Assembly: GCA_026874595.1 (NCBI GenBank)
Contig: CM049309.1
Location: forward strand, 71,530,926-71,594,925
Direction of reading: 5' to 3'
DNA: 64,000 nucleotides
Origin: Sipunculus nudus
Lineage: Eukaryota; Annelida; Sipuncula; Golfingiida; Sipunculidae
The translations under genes were made by a program, and so were the position numbers. Within the stretch, counting starts at the first letter, position 1. Each line of letters starts with the position of its first letter. Shown here in pieces: positions 32,252 through 45,867 of this stretch. A model generated the notes under the pieces. That model ran no database searches. It had not been told where the DNA came from and worked only from the letters and a program-made list of their open reading frames with translations.

Positions 32252-34661
32252 ATTTTGTTTTGATTTCTTCTATACCGTGCATGTGCCGAAAAATGCATGA
32301 CTGGATATATTGAATTTATAAATGGTTATCATCATACATACACTACAGATCGCAGCTGTAAAATTATCTCATCTCAAGAATCTGTCTAAACTGTATATCA
32401 TGGAGACGTCAGATATATGATAATGCTACTAATCCAGACTACGTCTAAATTACATTTACAAAAATTACATTCGTAACTATTTATTCAGATTTTTTTAAAA
32501 ATTCACATGTATTTTTTATATACAAATAAATTGATATATTTTCAATATATTTTTCAGAATAACAGTATACATGTTTTATCTCAACAGTTGTCAAGTGAAT
32601 ATTTTAATGTTATTTTGCATGAACAGGAAGATTTTTCAAATTTTCACCTTAAAATAATTTTATTTGTACTGCAACCAGAACTTATTAAACTTTTAAGGGG
32701 CATTTATACAGGAATATCAATAGCGTTTTTATAGCAAGCATGTATTATCGGAAGAAGGGTTGGATTGTTGAACACCTTCAATAAAAAAATATTTATTGTC
32801 CTGTACATATTGTAAAGACTTGTAGAAAAAGATATACACATTTCCTATGATTCCCTGAATTACCTCCATGACAGTTGTTAAGGTCATAGGTTATTGGAAA
32901 CCATTTATGTTCTTTATTTATTTCTGCCTTTAAAAAAGTTTGTAATTGTCAATAAATAATTTCTTCTAGCCTCCGTGTTTGTGTTCAGCGTGCTTGCTTG
33001 CACGGAATTTCCTGCTACCTCCCTCCCCGGCAGGGAAATTGATGTAAGCAAATCAGAATCAATTATACATAAACCATGCAGTCAGGTTGTATTGATTATT
33101 CTTGGAAACCAAAACTTTATGTTACATACACTTTTACACCCTTTTAACTTGTATTTTGAGAGTGATTTAATACAATACTATCTGTTAATATGGGAAGCTC
33201 ATAATACAAACGACATGATGTCAGATTATAAAGTAAAATATTTAGGGAAATTTGTCAGACCATACAAAAAAATGTTTATTCTAGGGATGGCCCCTGTCAT
33301 TTTCTGTGGATACTTTTGTTTTGCAAATGGAAGCCAGGTCCTCGGCATTGTTGCTATATGTGCTTTTAATGGATTAAATATGTGCTGATCATTTATACCA
33401 TTTAAAGATTGAAGCATTAATTTTTTTTTATTTCCTTGGCATGCTTGGCAAAATTCTGCGCATTGTGACACGACTAGTAAAGAAAAAAAATCAGTTTGCG
33501 TGCTCGCAACATATAATTTGGCTGTAGAACAAAAAAGTGTCTTGTGTCTTTCCTCACTTTGGCATACATTTAAGTCTTAGTTCTGAAGACGTTACACAGT
33601 TGTTATTCAAATTCATATAAAATTATGTCAGATTAACCAGCAGTGGCTGATAAGATTGTCATGAAATTTTGGGCACTAAGTGATCCAACAGAAACTGTTG
33701 CAAACAACTGGAAACACTCGAAACAGGTTAACATATAACATCTAATCATGTGGTAAAAACCTCAGCGACAACCAACATGCCATACCCCAAACCATGCCAA
33801 ACCAGTGAAAATATGTGAAATATCAAGAGCAGGTCAGTTTATAAGAGCATTCTCTCTGAGAAAAAAAATGTTTCTTCATGGTCCTTTTACGAACCCACAA
33901 TGAACTGTCACGAACCATGGTTCCTTCTTGAACTCTTTTCTCAGTGATAACTTTCCATCTGGCACCCTGAGGTTCTTGCCCTGATCAGATGGAAAATTTG
34001 TTGTGACCGGAAGATTTTGCCAAGCATGCTCTTTATTTGAACTATGAGGTCAACTGTTAAATGGTCGGGTGTTTTGGTTTCTCGAGATATAAGAAGAGGA
34101 ATCAATACAGGCAATAATATTTTAAGAGGTAAGCCCTATACGTGTATGTTTATATTTATTTTCATGTGAAAAAATGTCGAGGTTTTCTGTCAAGAGATCA
34201 GCAGTCCCGCAACAATTATTCTCTGCTCGCAAAAGTATTCACTTTACCCACACCTGGATAATGGTTTGCGATAAACACGCTATTGAGTGCTTAAAATCGT
34301 TGAAGTCATGTAATACCAGTCATGTAAAATTAGAACCCAAAAATGAACCCTCTGGAGGTTCGTAAAAGAACCTTGTCTTTGATATTCCAGTTGGAACCTT
34401 GAAAGGTTATCCGCTAAGTCCACTGTGAAGAACTCTTTTGGGTTCTAGCTGGAAACCTCTGTCTTAGTGTGTAAGTTTTAAACGGATCGTATTGGGTTTC
34501 GTCTCTGAGGGTACGCCAACCATACGCAGTGAGCACTTTCATCGGTTCAAGGGACATAGAGCAATACTTTGCCTATTCTTTCACACCATCAGTTCAGTTT
34601 GTTTTTTTTCCAGCGAAACCATCCCAGCACGCAGTCTCATTACCTCGCACACAGCTGTTTG
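32252..34661. other. Gene-free spacer with one weak exon-like block
   Basis: A 74-base block at 32970-33043 is more GC-rich than its surroundings and is bordered by TTCTTCTAG and GAT|GTAAGC, but it joins to nothing. A frame continues to 33388 without motifs. Between 33870 and 34480 there are diverged GAACC/GGTTC-rich segments that may be an old DNA transposon. Confidence 0.35.
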
Positions 34662-35019
34662 ACACCTTGTTATGGCTCTGCTTGTGGTTAACACAGTCCA
34701 CGTGTGTCTGTTTACCATAACAAGGCCACGTGACCGGAGGTCTCAATATGAACCTCTACAAGTGGTGTTTTAGCCAGTGGGAACATATACTACATTTTTA
34801 TGCCAAGTCAGTCGAGGCATCCTCTGATTGACACGTCCGTTATGGCTGCGCGATGTACTTAGTCCCCCCGTGTTTGTTTATATTGACCTGTTTTTTAACA
34901 CTCGTTTACAGGAGTAAGCATACGGTTTCGAAGCAATATTTTGGCAGGTACAGATTTATTTGAAAGGGAAGAAGCTATTTTTCATGTTAATTCAACATGC
35001 TTTATAGGTGATTTGGCCC
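34662..35019 (-). mobile_element. Dispersed element, copy 2 (inverted partner 27113-27463)
   Basis: Reverse complement of the 27.1-kb copy: TTAACACTCGTTTACAGGAG, ACAGATTTATTTGAAAGG and TTTATAGGTGATTTGGCC. The two copies face opposite ways, 7.2 kb apart. Confidence 0.65.
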
Positions 35020-35430
35020 CTTTGAATCCCGGCACTCCCTTTTAGTTATCCGTTTTAGGCTGGAATTTACACAAAACATGCAGGAGACTATACAACGCAG
35101 GTATTGACTACTGATGCATCACGAATACCCCCCCCCCCTCCACCCCCACGGAATTTCCGGAATTTTTCTTTTTAAATGTCTCCTTATGCTGCCGATATGC
35201 GTGTGGATATGCGTGAAAATCGCTAATATTAATTTAGAACTAGGTCAAAATCTTGTTGTCGTCAGCCTACAAACATACATGCGTGAACGCAGGGAATCCC
35301 CGCGAAATGGCATCAGTTTAGCGTCAGATGAGGGCAAGATGTACTGTAGGCCTGCCACTGAAGTATATACGCTTGTACTGTTAATGACTGATATTTATTT
35401 TTCTCCATGCATATATACACACAGATTTTA

Positions 35431-36247
35431 AATTTTTAGACAGTTAAAAATCTTGATGAAGAACAAAATTATGTGTAAGATATGTTGTTTATATTTTTTA
35501 ATGTTTTACTAATTATAATATCGATGGTAAGCACTGTGAAAAGTTGTCCAAAACTTTTTTTGAGATCTACGAGTCATACAGTATCATTATGCCAAACCAT
35601 TGAATGAATGAATGACACAATGTATACTCCGCCTTCCAAGACTGTTACCTGAAACAAACTTTCCATATATAAATCACATTCTGAATATAGATCTGTGATT
35701 CGGTGACACGTAACGGTCACAGTAACAGCGTAATTGGCGTAAATGAATTACTCAGAATAAGAAAAACTGACAGGACTTGGTACAATATGTCATGCGTTAC
35801 TGCTAGTTATGCTTAAGGATCACACAGAGCCTTTCCTGTCATATCAACCTTGCTATCAGTGGACTGCAGACGTAATACAAGTAAGCATATCATTATATAT
35901 TTAAGCATGTTAAAAGACAGTAAGGTAGGCTATGGCGTCAATTTTTCTTCCAGAGTGGAGGATGACTTGCACACACAAACACACACACACACACACCATC
36001 ACACACATATAAACCTTTAAAGCGTCTTTATGACACATTCGAATATACATTTGTAATAACATTTCAAAGATTTTAAAATTAATTATAAGGTCTTAGAAAA
36101 TAAGGTATTATGTGTCCAGTATCAGTTAATTCTAAACAAGTTTAAGATATAATTTTTAACGGAAAATTCATAAAAGGAGCATAAGTCAATGATTCTATTT
36201 ATTAATATATTTCATTTGCAATATATAAATATTATTCTCTGAATAGT
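35431..36247 (+). mobile_element. Minisatellite-bearing dispersed element, copy 1 (empty LTR site)
   Basis: It matches 44380-45867 in order: ATCTTGATGAAGAACA, GATATGTTGTTTAT, GTAAGCACTGT, GAGATCTA, GACACGTAACGGTCACAGTA, CCTTTCCTGTCATATCAACC and CAGTGGACTGCAGACGTAA. The minisatellite follows at once. At 35534-35537 it reads straight through CTGT, where copy 2 carries an LTR. Confidence 0.85.
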
Positions 36248-37930
36248 AGGGAATCTGATACTGGTTATAGATAGTGGGTAGACATAAAAGCTGCACTAAT
36301 ACTGGTTATGATAGTGAGGTAAGTATATAAGCCGTAATGATACTGTTTGTGGATAGTTAGACAGGCATTTAAGCAGTACTGCATCTGATTATCGATAGGT
36401 TGGCAAATATAAGCCGCACATATACTGGTTATGGATGGTTAGGTAGGCATATAAGCCGTACTGTTTATGGATGGTTATGGATAGTAAGGTAGGAATGGAA
36501 GCAGTACTGCCACTGGTTATAGATAGATAGGTAGGCATATAAGCCACATTGCTACTGATTATTGATAGGTAGGCATACTGCCGTACTGCTGCTGGTTATA
36601 GATAGTTAGGTGGGCATATAAGCCGTACTGCTACTGGTTATAGATAGTTAGGTTGGCATATAAGCCGCATTGCTACTGGTTATTGATAGGTAGGCATACT
36701 GCCGTACTGCTGCTGGTTATAGATAGTTAGGTGGGCATATAAGCCGTACTGCTACTGGTTATAGATAGTTAGGTTGGCATATAAGCCGCATTGCTACTGG
36801 TTATTGATAGGTAGGCACACTGCCGTACTGCTGCTGGTTATAGAGATTTAGGTGGGCATATAAGCCGCATTGCTACTGGTTATTGATAGGTAGGCATACT
36901 GCCGTACTGCTGCTGGTTATAGATAGTTAGGTGGGCATATAAGCCGTACTGCTACTGGTTATAGATAGTTAGGTTGGCATATAAGCCGCATTGCTACTAG
37001 TTATTGATAGGTAGGCACACTGCCGTACTGCTGCTGGATATAGATAGTTAGGAAGGAATGCAAGCAGTATTGCTACTGGTTTTAGATAGTTAGGTAGGCA
37101 TATAAGCCGTACTGCTGCTGGTAATAGGTAGGTAGGTAGGCATTCAAGCCGTACTGCTACTGGTTATAGATAGTTAGGTAGGCATATAAAACTTAATGAT
37201 ACTGATTATGAATACTCAAGTTGGCATATAAGCCTTACTGATACTTGTTAGAGACACTCAATTAGGTTTCATCGGCATTGACAGTGGAAAGGGATGGTAA
37301 TATAGGCACAAATCCGTACTGATACTTGTTATGGAAAAGTAGGCATGTATGCCGTACTGATCATGCTTATGGACAGAAAGGTACGCATATGATATGCACT
37401 GGTTATGGATAGCTAGGTAGGCATATAAGCCGTTTTGATACTGGTTATGGATAGGTTTGCATATAAGCCAGACTTATACTGGTTATGGAAAGTTTGGAAG
37501 GCATATTAGTCGAACTGATACTGGTTATGGTTACACAGGTAGGCATATAAGCCGTATTGATTTTTGGTTATGGATAGGCTTCATATAAGCCGCAATGCTA
37601 CTGGTTTTGGATAGTTGGGTAGGCATAAAGGTCGCAATGATACTGGTTATGATTACTTAGGTAGGCATATAAGCCGTAATTATATTGGTTATGGATAGTA
37701 AGGTTGACTTATAAGCCGTACCGATATTGGTTATGGATAGTTAGGTAGGCATATAAGCCGTACCGATATAGGTTGTGGATAGTTAGGTAGGAATACAAGC
37801 CGTACTAATTATGGATGGTTATGGATAGTAAGGTAGGCATATCAGCCGTACTGCTACTGGTTATAGATAGGTAGGCTTACTAACCGTACTGCTTTTAATT
37901 ATAGAAAGTTAGGTAGGCTTATAAGCCGCA
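36248..37930 (+). repeat. ~40-bp minisatellite, plus orientation, with a 121-bp higher-order unit
   Basis: The unit is about TACTGGTTATAGATAGTTAG followed by GTAGGCATATAAGCCGTACTGC. Between 36601 and 37010 three monomer variants repeat as a block of 121 bases (starts at 36601, 36722 and 36843); the next block start, 36922, is 79 bases on, so one monomer was lost. The outer monomers are more diverged. Confidence 0.93.
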
Positions 37931-37952
37931 CTACTACTCGTGCTACGAGTGC

Positions 37953-37983
<31 letters not shown>

Positions 37984-38043
37984 GTCAAGTTTTACCGCTA
38001 CTGGAAAAGGCACTAATAAGCCGCACTACTACTGGTGCTACGA

Positions 38044-38111
<68 letters not shown>

Positions 38112-38139
38112 AAGTTTTACCGCTACTGCAAAAGGCACT
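37923..38139. repeat. 95-bp tandem duplication holding (TA)n tracts
   Basis: AAGCCGCACTACTACT, GTGCTACGAGTGCATATATA, a (TA)n run and TAGTCAAGTTTTACCGCTAC occur twice. The second copy has a much longer (TA)n run, at 38048-38108. Confidence 0.9.
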
Positions 38140-38534
38140 TTTAACACAAGTGCAATACATGCTCAGACGGCATAGTATATATACAGTGAACAGGTGTGAG
38201 CTTCTTAAATATGTCTGTATCCTGCCACGCACACATTGTCTGATTAAAAAATTATAAACAAGATAAATTTGATTTTATATGGATTGTTTAATTTATTTTA
38301 TATATATATATACCTGTATGGATTGTACAATTAGCAATAATTACTAGTACAAGCCACTCTCCTAGGATGGGGGTGTTCAGAAGAATATAGGGTTGGAGGA
38401 AATCGGAACTGTTTACGGACATATTAAGTTTCTAATTTTATTGCAGATTTTGACAGATAAGTCCCTTGCACCAATTCAAAGCAATTACAACCAAGGGGTC
38501 ATGACGCTCAGCTAATTAGGAAGATTTTCACAAA

Positions 38535-39910
38535 AAGAATTGACTATAAGTCATCTGAGCTGTAGTCGTGGTCCATTGTCCGTCGTCCGTCCGTAGATGT
38601 GGCACGTTTTGAAACCGTAAGACCTAGGAATCCAAAATTCGGCATAATGTTAGATGTCCCGAAGATCTCCTACCAAGCCGAATACTGGGTCTTTGCGACT
38701 TCGTTCCTTTGAGCAATTAAGGACCTTATTTTTTTTATTAAAATCCTATTTAAACACTTCATCTTTTTTTCCTCATATTTACCATAAATATTCCCCTATA
38801 TAGTTCCTATACATGCCAGAAATTATGTCTTTATTGTATAATTTAAAAAAGTTATGGGTCCAAACATAATGCATACTGTAAAAAATCAGAAAAAATATTT
38901 GATCACTTAACACAAAACATGTTAAACCTATGGACTTTTTTTCAAGTAATATAACTTTAATTAATCAATATTAAATTTTATACCCAAAATTAGATCAAAA
39001 TCTTTTAAATTTTTTTGAAATATTAACAAAAATAAAAAATTGGTACCTTAAATTTTGCCAAATTTTGACCATGGCACGTTTTTTTCCTGTAGGTACGATG
39101 GATTTAATTTTTACAGCATGTTTTTGTTAGCATTTTGTCTGTTAACACCAGAAATTTGAAACTAGTTGATCAAAAACTGTAGATTTTATTCAGGTTTTCA
39201 AGCACCATGTAACATATTGTTTACATCAAGCTAGTGTTATGCAGTTTGCAAGAGCTCAGCTCCCCAGCTTCAGCTCTCGGTTCCTAAAATTTGGCATACA
39301 ATAAGATGTCTCCAAAATCCCCTACCATGCCAAGAATTTGGTCGCTAGGACTTAATACCTTCGAGATATTAATGAATAACTTTATTTTTCCATTAAAAAC
39401 CCATTGTTACACTTCAAGACTGCCTAATATTAAAATCACTGATTTAACTTTAATCATATATAATATACATATTTTCTATACATTTTCTATGCACATGCCA
39501 GAAATGATGTCAGTATTGAGTAATTGTTTTAAGTTATGGGCCGAAACATAATGCACTTTGTAAAAAATCAAGAAATATATTTACTCCCTTAACAAGGTGA
39601 TTGTTGAAGCTAGAGATTTTTTATCAGGGATGTAACATTATTTTATCAAGATTCAATTGAATACCCAAAATTAGTTCTGAATTTTTCAAATTTTATAAGT
39701 TATTAGTATAAATTTAAAATTAGTACCTTAAACTTTGCCAAACTTTGACCATGGCACGTTTGTTTCCTGTGGGCACTGTTTATATGATTTTCATATCATG
39801 CACACATAAGGATTTCAGCTTTTTAGTTTAGAAAAAGCTGAAAGAAATTGGCAAAAAATTGTAGCTTTTATTAATGTTTTTATGAGACCATGTCAGACCT
39901 TAGCTCTCCC
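38535..39910 (+). repeat. Dispersed repeat, two diverged tandem units of ~680 bp
   Basis: It opens with GTCATCTGAGCTGTAG and a TCCGTCCGT run. GGCATAATGTTAGATGTC at 38641 and GGCATACAATAAGATGTC at 39291 mark matching positions; TTTGACCATGGCACGTTT occurs in both. The same opening motif starts the arrays ending at 41790 (minus) and starting at 54930 (plus). Confidence 0.7.
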
Positions 39911-40924
39911 CCAGCCCCTCTTGAGTCACCTGTATGTTGACCTCTTTGACCTTTCATCAAATTATGCACGCTTGACGCGAGGCATACACTGGGGCAGCCA
40001 GGCAGCTTATGGCCAGCCACAGTTGATCCAGGTGTCCAGCCCAACTCATCTAGTAGTTTAAACTAACAACATAACAATAAACAATAAATTAATAAATTTT
40101 TATTGGTTTTTAATAACAAATTAAAGAAAATGGAAAAGGAGTTTTTTAGTTGATAATAACAGGAAATTATAAGAATTTTGTATCGATTGATAGAATGTCA
40201 CGTATTCCAAATAACATCATGCAGTCACCTATGGTATTTTTCAGTTCAATTTTAATGATAAAAATTAAATGATATTTTTCATTACTAATCATTAGGGATC
40301 AAATGAAGGAAATTAATGATAGACAAAGATGCAGTAGATAACTAGATTCCTGCTGTGTCTAGTGTGTAAATTGATGTGAAATTAGTCCAAAATGAATATC
40401 TTACATTTATTTTTTTTTAATATGAATAAAAGCCATAAAACCAGGTACTTATGATCATTATTTAAATTTGTGAATTTTGTATATTCTGGATTCTCAACAT
40501 CATTGTTTGGTGAAAACTGAATAAATACCAGACATGGTGCGAATACTTTGCAAATGTATTTGAATACGAATATGAATATGTATACTCCGTTATAAAATGT
40601 CTTGCATAAGAATGGGAATTCAGGTAAAAATGAAAGTATATGAATACCAGTGCAAATACTTTCAAAATGTATTCATGAATGCATTCATGAATATATTCTT
40701 TGATATTATTTTATTAATCATTTCAGTTGTATTTTATTTTTAAAAATCATACGATTCTCTTATAATAAATAAAATGAAACTTTTAAAAGCATATTTTGCT
40801 AATAATAGGAAAATATAAAAAAGGCAAAAACTTCTTTTCTTTACTTAAACATGCGGGCTTGGTTATGAATGTACAGTTTCACAGAAAACTGCATGTTTCT
40901 TTATATTTGCCTGAACCGATTATT

Positions 40925-40964
40925 AATCGATCATCGATCGGTTTGCTCAAACCGATGATCGATT
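40925..40964. repeat. Perfect-arm hairpin of ATCGAT motifs
   Basis: AATCGATCATCG(ATC)GGTTT and its reverse complement AAACCGATGATCGATT flank a GCTC loop. The arms match apart from a three-base bulge. Confidence 0.8.
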
Positions 40965-40999
40965 ATGAAATAGGAACCGACTCCCACCACTATATTTTT

Positions 41000-41790
41000 T
41001 TATCAAATATAACAGCTGAGCGCCGTTACCCTTGGGTCCCTTGTTTTGTTAGTGGTATCCCAGTTCCACGTTTGTACCCTGTTAATGGACGACCACATCT
41101 TTGAAGGTCTCATAAATAGAGAGAAAAAAATGCGTAAAATTACATAAAATTCAGATGGCGCCACCAGTCTGCGGGAACTGATAAAACACCCTACGAAGCA
41201 AAGAATCATTGTGATGAATGCATTATTGTTCAGATACTGGAGGTTTTATATCAATTATTTTTATAGCTTAAAGGATATGGGTAAAAGAGACCTACTTTCA
41301 GGTTTCAAAGGAGATTTTTCATGGACCTCCAAGGATGTCAAATTAGAAGTTTCTAGGTCCAATGGTTACGATTTGTGCCCTGTTAATGAACGACCACATC
41401 TTTCAAGGTATCAAAAATAGAGAACAAATGCATAAAATTACATATATTCAGATGGCGCCACCAGTGTGTAGTAACTGATGAAACACTATGATGAATGTGC
41501 ATGCAAAGAATCATGGTGATGAATGCATTAGTTGTTCAGGTACTGGAGATTTTGTATCAAGTTTTTAATTATTCTAGGCGGTACTTCTTAGCCCCATAGC
41601 TCGGAGGATATTGGTAACAGAGACCTTAATTCAGGTTTTGAAGGAGATTTTGTATGGACCTCCCTTGATGTCAAGTGAGAAGATTCCAGGTCCAGCGGTT
41701 ACGATTTGTGCCGGGTAAATGGACGGACAGACGGACTGACAGGCGGACGGACGCCAGATAAAGAGTGATCGCTGCAGCTCAGATGACTTT
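41000..41790 (-). repeat. Satellite-like dispersed repeat, minus orientation
   Basis: Two or three units of about 310-340 bases share CCCTGTTAATGRACGACCAC, CAGATGGCGCCACCAGT and GAGATTTT...ATGGACCTCC. In reverse it starts GTCATCTGAGCTGCAGCGAT with a GTCCGTCCG run, like the array at 54930-56660. Confidence 0.75.
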
Positions 41791-42169
41791 ACCTTACCTG
41801 CTTACCTGTAATCTTGATTTCGGACTGTTTCCCGGGAAACAGTATATATTGACTATTGCACACAATGAATATGATTATATTATTTATATATATGAGTAAT
41901 ACATATGACTTAAATAGGTCGCCGAGCCTAGACTGGGCGCGCAAGTTCAGTAAGGGACAGTATGAACGTGAGAACATGTGATCATGTAATTTAATTTAGA
42001 TATTACACAGTTTCCTCATAACATAGATGGAATATTTTCTAATATAATATTCCATATTTATATAGCATTAACCAATGTAGTTGCAAATTGCTTTACTCTG
42101 AAATGCATATATGTATATATCTATATATATTTACTTATTTACTTTATTCAGTGGCACTATGGGCATATA

Positions 42170-43625
42170 CCCAGCTTATTTTCCTTAATCAGTATCTGTG
42201 CGGTTTACATGACAACCTAACTATCTAAAACCAATAGCAGTACGGCTTATATGCCTGCCTATCTAAAACCATTAGTATTACGGCTTAGAGCCTACCTATC
42301 TATAACCAATATCAGTACGGCTTATATGCCTACCTATCTGTAACCTAACTATCCATAACCAATATCAGAACGGCCTATATGCCCACTTAAGAAACCATTA
42401 CCAGTATCAGTGCAGTTTATATGCCTTACCAACTGTCATTAATCAGTATCAGTGCGGCTTACTCATATAAGTACCTCACTCTCCAGAAACATGATCAATG
42501 CAGCTTACACTCCTACTTACCCATAGCAAATATCAGTAAGGCTTATATGCCTACCTATCTATAACCAATATCAGTACGGCTTATATGCCTACCTATCTGT
42601 AACGAACTATCCATAACAAATATCAGAACCGCTTATATGCCTACCTTACTCTCCATAACCGATATCAGTACGGCTTATATGACTACCTGTCTATCCATAA
42701 CCAATATCATTACGGCATATATGCCTACCTAGGAAACCATAACCAGTATGAGGGCAGCTTATATGCCTAACCAACTGTAATCATCAGTATCAGTGCGGCT
42801 TACATGCCTACCTATCAATAACCAATATCAGAACGGCTTATATGCCTACCTTACTATTAATAACCGATATCAGTACGGCTTATATGCCTTCTTATCTTTC
42901 AATAACCAATATCTTTTCGGCTTATGTGCCTACCTATGTAACCATGACCACTGTCAGTTTGGCTTATATGTCCAACCAACTATCTATAACCAGTATCAGT
43001 ACGGCTTATATGCCTACCTTACCATCCCTGTCCAATATCAGTTCGGCTTATATGCTACATATCTTTTCATAACTAATATCATTATGGCTTATATGCCTAC
43101 CTTACTATCCAGAAGCAGGATCAGTCCGGCTTACCTGAAAACCTATCCATCGCCAGTATCAGTACGGCTTATATGCCTACATAACTATCCAAAACCAAAT
43201 TCAGTGGCACTCATATAAGTACCTTACTGTCGATAAACATGATCACTGCGGCTTACATGCCTACTTACCTATAGCAAATATCAGTACGGCTTATATGCCT
43301 ACCTAACTATCCCTTTCCAATTTCAGTAAGGCTTATATGCTACCTATCTTTTTATAACCAATACCAGTATGGCTTATATGCCTGCCTTACTATTTATAAC
43401 CAGTATTAATATTGCATACATGCCTACCTTACTATCGATAACCCTAGCAGTACGGCTTTTATGCCTATGTAACTATCCGTACCCAGTATCAGTGCGGCTT
43501 GTACGCCTACCTTACAACCAAATACCAGTATCAGTGCGGCTTATATGCCTTGGAACCATCAATCACCAGTACATTACGGCTTATATCCTTGTCTATCTTT
43601 CTATGACAAACTCATCCAGTTCGGC
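42170..43625 (-). repeat. ~40-bp minisatellite, minus orientation
   Basis: The unit is about CAGTACGGCTTATATGCCTA followed by CCTATCTATAACCAATAT. It is the reverse complement of the monomer at 36248-37930. Peptide frames with YQYGLYAYL-type repeats at 42793-43671 come from it. Confidence 0.93.
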
Positions 43626-44379
43626 CACAAAAATTACAAATAGGTTCCAAATCCTAGTACCTGTACCATAAAATAAATCTTTAAGAACAAAAAAAAGTTA
43701 TATCACTTGTTAACTGGTCCCCAAATATTCAATAATTACTGGGTAAATCACCAAAATTATGTAATGCTTGAATCCTACTATAGTCACCAAAAACCAATGT
43801 TAAAATATCAATCGAAGGAGATGCAACAGTTACACTTTACATTACATTGATCAGTTTGATCAACAATGAAACATATCAAATGTTTTAACTGTTTGCTGGA
43901 ACCAGCCAAGAAATTCAAATTATATTCTCAAGTTTCATTACAAGTAATATGCAACAATCATTCTGGCAGTGCACCCAACTGCTTTAAGTCTACATCATCT
44001 TAAATGATATTCAATCTTCCCATATGTGGGATGGGCCAGTGGCACCATCTGCTGGCCATAACTATGTGAGCTTCATCGGTCGAAGTCTAAAAATATATAG
44101 TTGTAATCATCATATTCATCAACCCGCCCCCCGTGCTGGAGACCCTATATGTAGCGAACCGGGGCCATTTAATCCGGATCGACAGGGTGGGGGGATGTTA
44201 GTTACCGCAGCGATCAGTCACACACAACTTTCAATGAACAGCCAATAATAAGACAAGTCTATTCGTTTGGTCATATAACAGTTATTACCAAAATGAGTAC
44301 ACAGTTCTTATCACTAACATAATTATCATGGGTCCCCGTTCACTTATTCTTATTGGGGAGTTCGGGTCACTTAGATTAC
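43626..44379. other. Spacer, no gene seen
   Basis: No exon-like or repeat structure was recognised; the frame at 44024-44248 has no motif. Confidence 0.35.
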
Positions 44380-45867
44380 GTTTTTATTGATTTAAGGCTT
44401 TTAAGTTTCACATAATTAAACATCTTGATGAAGAACATGATCATGTATTTGATATGTTGTTTATTTATTAATGCTTAACTATTGATATATTTTATTACTG
44501 ATTGTAAGCACTGTTGTTACGGAACGTAATATAAACAGATCATGTAAGCGTGATGAACACAAATTCTGTTACGGAAATAAAAAAAATCAGATTCTGTAAC
44601 ACTAGGCAGCGTGAAATGTCTAGGGGAATGAATAAACAAGTCAGTGGTTTTTTCGTTAACAAATAACTATAATTTATTCTTAAAACAGCCCTAACATTAC
44701 AATACACTAAATCAATACAGTTAAACAGTAAAACAGCGGTACAGCAACAAGTCAATACAATCACATAGAAAACAAAGTGCACAGTACCTGGATACCAACA
44801 CCATCACAACGATAAGTCCTTTAAATGTAAACTCTCGGAGAATGACAGTCGAGTGGAAAGTTCTTGCAACAACCCAGAAAGTAAACTGAAGTCCAAATGC
44901 ATAAAATCCAGGAGAAAGTCTTTGAAAATCTATAATTGCCGCATTCGTCGGATAAGGTCCTGACACACGCTTCTGCGTCCGATGGAATCTTCTCTGCTCT
45001 CTGTCTGCTTCCCCCTCCGTTCTAAAACACAGTCCTTTATATACCTTCACACCGAAAGCCGAGAATTTTCTACTTCTCGAACAGTCTATAAGATTCTGCA
45101 CAACACAGTAAGCACGCGTTTCAGGAATTATCGAGAAGAACATAGCCGTGTGTATCCCAACACCAGGGTCATCACGTGACCCACGACCAGGCGTGAAAAC
45201 CCAAGGCTTACATGACAACGAGAGTTCAACTAGTACGGATTAAACATAAAATGTAATACGCGGCCAGACACGAGTGCCACAACAGGAGTTACGCCCGTGC
45301 CACACAATAAAAAGAGCACCTGTAACACTGTGAATATAGTTGTCGTGTACCAACTATTTCCGAGATCTATGAGTTATACATTATTATTAGGCCAAACCTT
45401 AAGCTTATATGGATGTACATGTATAAGAAAATATACCAATTGCTACAGGTACAGTTTTGGGTCAGGTATTTCATGATTGCGAGCGTGCAGGCTAATTCTG
45501 TAAATAAACAGGAATGAGTGACACAGTGTATATCCCGCCCTCCGAGACTGTTACCTGAACACACTTTCCTTATGAATCACATTCTGAATAGATCTGTGAA
45601 TCTGTGACACGTAACGGTCACAGTAACAGCGTCTGTTTAAAACATTGCATAGGTCTTCATATTTCATATCGTCTTAAGGATAAATGGTGTATATGAATTA
45701 CTTAGAATAAGAAAAACTGATAGGATTTGCGCTAGTTCAATATCTCATGCGTTACTGCTATAGTTATGGTTAAGGATTACATTGAGCCTTTCCTGTCATA
45801 TCAACCTTGTCATCAGTGGACTGCAGACGTAACACAAGTAAGCATATCGTTATATATATATATAAAA
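44380..45867 (+). mobile_element. Minisatellite-bearing dispersed element, copy 2, split by an LTR
   Basis: It is the same element as at 35431-36247. It is interrupted at 44515-45327 by a minus-strand LTR and has further short insertions near 45400-45510 and 45633-45690. It continues into a short plus-orientation minisatellite. Confidence 0.85.
44515..45327 (-). mobile_element. Solo LTR, 813 bp, with 4-bp target site duplication
   Basis: In its own direction it starts TGTTACAGGTGCTC at 45327 and ends CGTTCCGTAACA at 44515, so the ends are inverted (TGTTAC/GTAACA). CTGT flanks it on both sides (44511-44514 and 45328-45331), and the empty site in the 35.5-kb copy has a single CTGT. TATATAAA at about 45037-45044 and AATAAA at 44673-44678 (minus strand) are the TATA box and polyA signal. 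The 165-codon frame within it is not a known protein. Confidence 0.9.

Noticed and set aside
32975-33388. 137-codon frame
   Set aside because: No family recognised and the DNA is AT-rich; only the 74-base block at its start was kept as a weak exon candidate.
36248-37930. Regular repeats considered as a CRISPR array
   Set aside because: The monomers are contiguous and diverged, with no unique spacers, in a eukaryotic genome.
42793-43671. Repetitive Tyr/Leu/Asn-rich frames
   Set aside because: They come from the inverted ~40-bp minisatellite; no start context or domain.
44721-45218. 165-codon minus-strand frame
   Set aside because: It lies wholly inside the solo LTR, and the plus-strand LTR copy does not keep the same frame, so it is not a conserved protein.
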